Shown here: one piece after another, positions 60,821 through 64,000 of the stretch
Layout of the letters: each line of letters starts with the position of its first letter
How positions within the stretch are numbered: the stretch's first letter is position 1
NCBI RefSeq assembly: GCF_000576635.1
Contig: NZ_AVFL01000015.1
Span: 62,001-126,000 of the forward strand
Length of the DNA: 64,000 bases
Origin: Skermanella stibiiresistens SB22
GTDB lineage: Bacteria > Pseudomonadota > Alphaproteobacteria > Azospirillales > Azospirillaceae
Reading direction: 5' to 3'
Translations under genes and position numbers: made by a program
The notes under the pieces: model-generated
The model's database searches: none
The model's input: only the letters and a program-made list of their open reading frames with translations
Told to the model about the DNA's origin: nothing

Positions 60821-62071
60821 CTAGGCCGCGACGGCCTCAACCCGCTGGATCACGAAGCCGCTGGCCGGCCCCGTCGGCATGTCCGAGAGCGACACCGTCA
60901 GATCCTGCCTCGGCACCACATACCCCATGCCGTTGACCAGCATCCGCACCGCCCGCTTGACCAGTTCGATCGTGATCCACTCGCCGGGGCAGCGGTGCCC
61001 GGTTTCGAAGTCGCCTCCCCCCTGTGGAATGAAGTTGAAGGCGCTGCCGTCCCAGATCACGAACCGTTCGGGCCGGAACCGGTCTGGGTCGCCCCAAACC
61101 CGCTTCTCATGATTGGTCCCGTAGAGATCCAGCAGCACCCAGTCGCGTTCGGCGAACCGGTGGCCGCGCCACTCGAACGGCTCCAGCACCCGCCCGCCGA
61201 TCACCGGGAAGAACGGGTAGAACCGCCGGACCTCCTGGGTGAACATCTCCAGGTAACGGTCGTCTCCCGCCGCCTCCCGCGCGGTTTCCGGATGCTGGTG
61301 CAGCGCCAGCGCCGCGAAGGTGATGAACCGGTCGACCGCGACGATCGGCCGGAGGATGTTCAGCAACTCGACCGCCGCCACCTTGACCGGCAACAATTCG
61401 CCGCCGTCGTCGCGATGCCACGCGATCACCTCCAGGGCGGAACCGTCCCGCACCGCCAAGCTCCCGTCCCGGACGGCCTCGACCTGTGCGCGCGCCCATC
61501 CCTCGGTCCGCGCGCGCAGTACCCGGCCCCGCCAGGCGCGGGGCCCGACGGAGCCCGCTCCGCCGATCATGGCGCGGAACTCGCGCGTCCGCTCGACCGC
61601 CTCGGCCTCCGTCAGCGGCACGCCCGCCCAGTCGCACGCGGCCCGGCACAGCACGCCCCCGATCTCGTCGCGCACGACGACCCTGTCCATCCGAGACCAC
61701 GCCGGTAGGGTGGCGCGCCACGCCCTCTCCAGCGCGTCGCCCATCTCCCTGACGGCCTCGGGTTTCATCAGCGACAGGAACATGCGCTTCCGAACGCGGT
61801 GGGCCTCCCCATCCAGCGAGGCGACGCTCCCCTTGTCCTGAAGCAGCGCGAAGGTGGTCCTTGGGATGGCTCCGTTCCGGGTGAAGCGGCCCGGATGATA
61901 GAAGACGCGCGCCGCCTCCTCGCCCCGCATGCAGACGACCCGGCGCAGCATCATCCGGGTGACGAACGCATCGGACCCAAGTTGGCGGCAGCGGTTCGTG
62001 ATGAAGGGATACCCTTCCCTGAGCAGGGCGAGCGTGGTGTCGGGGCTTTTGTCGCGGGGGATACCCGGCAT
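60821..62071 (-). CDS. CYP152-type cytochrome P450 (fatty acid peroxygenase/decarboxylase family)
   Basis: The 416-residue haem enzyme belongs to the CYP152 group, which uses H2O2 to hydroxylate or decarboxylate fatty acids. Haem-Cys motif is GHRCPGEW (C361). The R241-P242 pair (ILRPIVAVDRF) replaces the usual acid-alcohol pair and is the group signature for carboxylate binding. The residue at the position of Q85 (BS-beta) or H85 (OleT) is A84 (GSVASLDG), which is uncommon. ATG 62071 has GGAGA upstream. It is downstream of the DMT transporter gene on the same strand with 58 bases between. Confidence 0.93.
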   Translation of the reverse strand: MPGIPRDKSPDTTLALLREGYPFITNRCRQLGSDAFVTRMMLRRVVCMRGEEAARVFYHPGRFTRNGAIPRTTFALLQDKGSVASLDGEAHRVRKRMFLSLMKPEAVREMGDALERAWRATLPAWSRMDRVVVRDEIGGVLCRAACDWAGVPLTEAEAVERTREFRAMIGGAGSVGPRAWRGRVLRARTEGWARAQVEAVRDGSLAVRDGSALEVIAWHRDDGGELLPVKVAAVELLNILRPIVAVDRFITFAALALHQHPETAREAAGDDRYLEMFTQEVRRFYPFFPVIGGRVLEPFEWRGHRFAERDWVLLDLYGTNHEKRVWGDPDRFRPERFVIWDGSAFNFIPQGGGDFETGHRCPGEWITIELVKRAVRMLVNGMGYVVPRQDLTVSLSDMPTGPASGFVIQRVEAVAA

Positions 62072-62129
62072 GCGATCTCCGTGGATTGGTTGGTCCGCCC
62101 GGGTCGAAAGCCCGACATCACCCCGCGTC

Positions 62130-63068
62130 TCACCCGCCGCCCTTGGCCCGCTTCAGGGTCGATCCGCCCGTCGTGGTCGCCAGATAGATCCCGGGCAGGA
62201 TCAGCGCCACCCCCGCCAGATGGAACAAACGCGGCTGCTCGCCCAGCAGCAGGTAGGCCAAGCCGGCGATGTAAATCGGCACCAGGTACATCAGCAGCCC
62301 GGTTCGGCTGGGTCCGACCATGGTGATCAGCTTGCCGTAGAGCAGATAAGCCCCGATGCTCGGCACCAGCGCCAGGAAAATCCAGATGGTGGCCGTGCGG
62401 CCGTCGAACACCGCCCGCTCCCCGAAGGCGAACTCCAGTGCCAGGAACGGCAGCAGCACCAGCACGCCGCCGGCCGTGATGGCCGTCAGCCTGCCCGTCA
62501 GATCCAGACGCGATGGCCGGTACTTCAAGAGCACGGAATAGACCGCCCACCCCATGGTCGCCAGCACCGTCCACAGGTCGCCGGCGGTGAATCGCAGCGT
62601 CGCCAGCACCCCTGGATCGCCCCGCGCGATGATCGTCAGCACCCCGGCGAGACATAGGGCGATGCCACCCACCTGCCCGGCCGACACCCGCTCGCCCCAG
62701 AACACGCGGCCCAGCAGCACGATCAGGATCGGCGTCGTCGAATAGATCAGGCCGATATTGGTGGCGGTCGTGGTGGCACCCGCCAAATACACCGGCGGCC
62801 CGCACACGCCCATGCCCAGGGCGCCGAGCAGCAGCAGGTTGGGCCACTCCCGCGCGATCACCGCCCTGCATCGCCACAGTCCCCGCGCGGTGAAGGGCAG
62901 CAGGAACGCCACCGTCAGGAACCAGCGGCCGAACGCCAGCGCCACCGGCGGCACGCTCCCTTCGACCCAGCGCGCCGCCAGCATGTTGCTGGACATCATC
63001 AGCGGCGCCACCAGCAGCAGCGCGTAGGCCAGACGGGACGGCGCGCGATCCCCCATGGGAGCGGTCAC
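62130..63068 (-). CDS. EamA/DMT family transporter
   Basis: The 312-residue protein has ten predicted membrane helices in two EamA repeats; segments such as LLVAPLMMSSNMLAARWVEG, LLLLGALGMGVCGPPVYLAG and VGGIALCLAGVLTIIA are typical. The family exports metabolites such as amino acids, purines or small drugs; no substrate can be named. Translation starts at GTG 63068 or ATG 63056, without a clear ribosome binding site. It precedes the CYP152 gene in the same orientation, so co-expression is plausible. Confidence 0.92.
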   Translation of the reverse strand: MTAPMGDRAPSRLAYALLLVAPLMMSSNMLAARWVEGSVPPVALAFGRWFLTVAFLLPFTARGLWRCRAVIAREWPNLLLLGALGMGVCGPPVYLAGATTTATNIGLIYSTTPILIVLLGRVFWGERVSAGQVGGIALCLAGVLTIIARGDPGVLATLRFTAGDLWTVLATMGWAVYSVLLKYRPSRLDLTGRLTAITAGGVLVLLPFLALEFAFGERAVFDGRTATIWIFLALVPSIGAYLLYGKLITMVGPSRTGLLMYLVPIYIAGLAYLLLGEQPRLFHLAGVALILPGIYLATTTGGSTLKRAKGGG

Positions 63069-63229
63069 GGAAATACGGTCCGGCAGGTTGTCATGGGAAC
63101 TTCATGTCAGGAAACAACGTGTCCACCCTACCCGCCCGCGACTCCCAGCGTCAATTCGCGCCGGCGGATCAATCGACCCGCCGCGCGTGTTGTCCCGAAA
63201 CACCATCACCCGCGGGAAGGAACCATGAC

Positions 63230-63430
63230 ATGACGGCCCCATCCAACCGTGACGAACTCATCCGCCAGCGCGCCCACGAGATATGGTTGCGCGAAGGCCG
63301 ACCCTCGGGCCGCGAGGACCAGCACTGGCATCAGGCGAAGGACGAGGTGGCGGTCGAGGAGGATGGCTCCCTCTCCGTCGCGGGGGAGGAGGATCCGGAG
63401 CCCATGCCCGCCATTCCCACGCCGAGTTGA
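63230..63430 (+). CDS. DUF2934 small protein (66 aa)
   Basis: The 66-residue protein has the conserved core IRQRAHEIWLREGRPSGREDQHWHQAKDE, the DUF2934 signature common in Rhizobiales and Rhodospirillales (a short stretch is quoted here in two parts: IRQRAHEIWLREG and GREDQHWHQAKDE). Function is unknown. GGGAAGGAA sits eight bases before the ATG. It stands alone between the DMT transporter and the glycosyltransferase. Confidence 0.88.
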   Translation: MTAPSNRDELIRQRAHEIWLREGRPSGREDQHWHQAKDEVAVEEDGSLSVAGEEDPEPMPAIPTPS

Positions 63431-63592
63431 GACGCGCGAAAGCACATGAGCCGATTGATCCGGCGTCTTGAATACGTATCCGCGAAGGAGATCTGTTGAA
63501 TCCCACGCTCGTCATCCTGTTGGCGGACGGGAGTTGCCAAGAACGCGGCCCTGTGTCGAACTTGCCCAATGCGGGATGGTGCCAGATTGACG

Positions 63593-64000
63593 ATGAACGA
63601 CGATCTTCCCGCCCTATCGGTCGTGGTCCCTTGTTACAACGAGGCGGCCGTGCTCGACCAGTTGCACGCGCGCGTGTCGACCGTTTGCAGGCAATTGTTC
63701 GCTGACGACTACGAGTTGATCCTGGTCAACGATGGATCGCGGGACAGCACCTGGGCCGACATCCTCCGTCTCGCCAGCGAGGATCCCGCCGTCATCGCCG
63801 TCAATCTATCCCGTAATTTCGGCCATCAGCTCGCCCTCACCGCCGGTCTGACGATCTGCCGGGGCCAACGAATCCTGATCCTGGACGCCGATCTCCAGGA
63901 CCCGCCGGAGCTGCTGCGGGAGATGCTGCCCCTGATGGACGGAGGCGCCGACGTGGTCTACGGCAGGCGCGAGGCGCGGGCGGCGGAAGGATGGTTCAAG
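63593..64000 (+). CDS. Family 2 glycosyltransferase (partial, cut by window edge)
   Basis: The last 136 codons are open to the window end. The N-terminal GT2 fold is clear: SVVVPCYNEAAVLDQL, LILVNDGSRDSTW, NLSRNFGHQLALTAGL, and the DxD-type motif ILDADLQDPPELLREM. This pattern fits GtrB/dolichol-phosphate-mannose-synthase-like enzymes that move sugars to polyprenyl phosphate. The C-terminal membrane segments lie outside the window, so the exact subgroup is open. ATG 63593 is the first in-frame start; the preceding 160 bases hold no clear gene. Confidence 0.88.
   Translation, partial: MNDDLPALSVVVPCYNEAAVLDQLHARVSTVCRQLFADDYELILVNDGSRDSTWADILRLASEDPAVIAVNLSRNFGHQLALTAGLTICRGQRILILDADLQDPPELLREMLPLMDGGADVVYGRREARAAEGWFK

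Overview
The window is high-GC, gene-dense bacterial chromosome. Several features point to an alphaproteobacterium of the Rhodospirillales/Azospirillaceae type (Azospirillum or Skermanella-like). These are the yqeY-dnaG-rpoD block, a polyhydroxybutyrate (PHB) gene set with PhaR, a fused trehalose synthase-maltokinase, and a family of Rpn nucleases. The genus is an inference; no rRNA is present to fix it. There is no phage, insertion sequence, CRISPR array or conjugation gene. Apart from a tRNA and a few hairpins the window is ordinary core and accessory metabolism.

Layout. 1-2.2 kb: the end of an ABC efflux cluster (ATPase, HlyD adaptor), a small unknown gene and a tRNA with a CAU anticodon. 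2.4-9.6 kb: an Rpn-family nuclease, then the housekeeping block rpoD, dnaG, yqeY, divergent from carA. 9.6-14.4 kb: a very large SNF2 helicase and bacterioferritin. 14.6-22.1 kb: a glycogen/trehalose operon glgX - response regulator - treZ - malQ. 22.3-30.3 kb: a PAS-GGDEF-EAL protein preceded by a 15-bp tandem repeat, then phaR, a PhaE-like/PhaC-like pair in overlapping frames, phaA, phaB, an AhpD-like protein and a Nudix hydrolase. 30.3-35.9 kb: treS-mak and glgB, translationally overlapping. 36-41.3 kb: LemA-like protein, a 73-residue unknown, a ferritin-like protein, a double-domain universal stress protein and a hybrid histidine kinase. 41.4-52.8 kb: SDR-argE pair, an orphan ABC ATPase, a PQQ-associated CXXXCW rhodanese-like protein, a ChaN-PDZ lipoprotein, two more Rpn nucleases, a PuuE-type allantoinase, a YheT hydrolase, a broken hydrolase pseudogene and an ornithine decarboxylase-like enzyme. 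53.1-64 kb: an aldehyde dehydrogenase - penicillin acylase - threonine ammonia-lyase operon, a flavin reductase, motAB, a CYP152 peroxygenase, a DMT transporter, a DUF2934 protein and the start of a family 2 glycosyltransferase.

How it works together. The clearest theme is carbon storage. Glycogen debranching and branching (GlgX, GlgB), maltodextrin handling (MalQ), trehalose formation (TreZ, TreS-Mak) and PHB synthesis (PhaA, PhaB, PhaC-like, PhaR) lie within about 21 kb. Two signalling proteins are embedded among them: a receiver-domain protein inside the glgX operon and a c-di-GMP-type protein beside phaR. Glycogen synthase, GlgC, GlgE and TreY are not in the window, so the pathways are completed elsewhere. 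The most unusual signals are the 15-bp repeat before the GGDEF-EAL gene, the overlapping PhaE/PhaC frames, three divergent Rpn genes with a freshly decayed hydrolase next to one of them, and a CYP152 enzyme with Ala at the position that is normally Gln or His.
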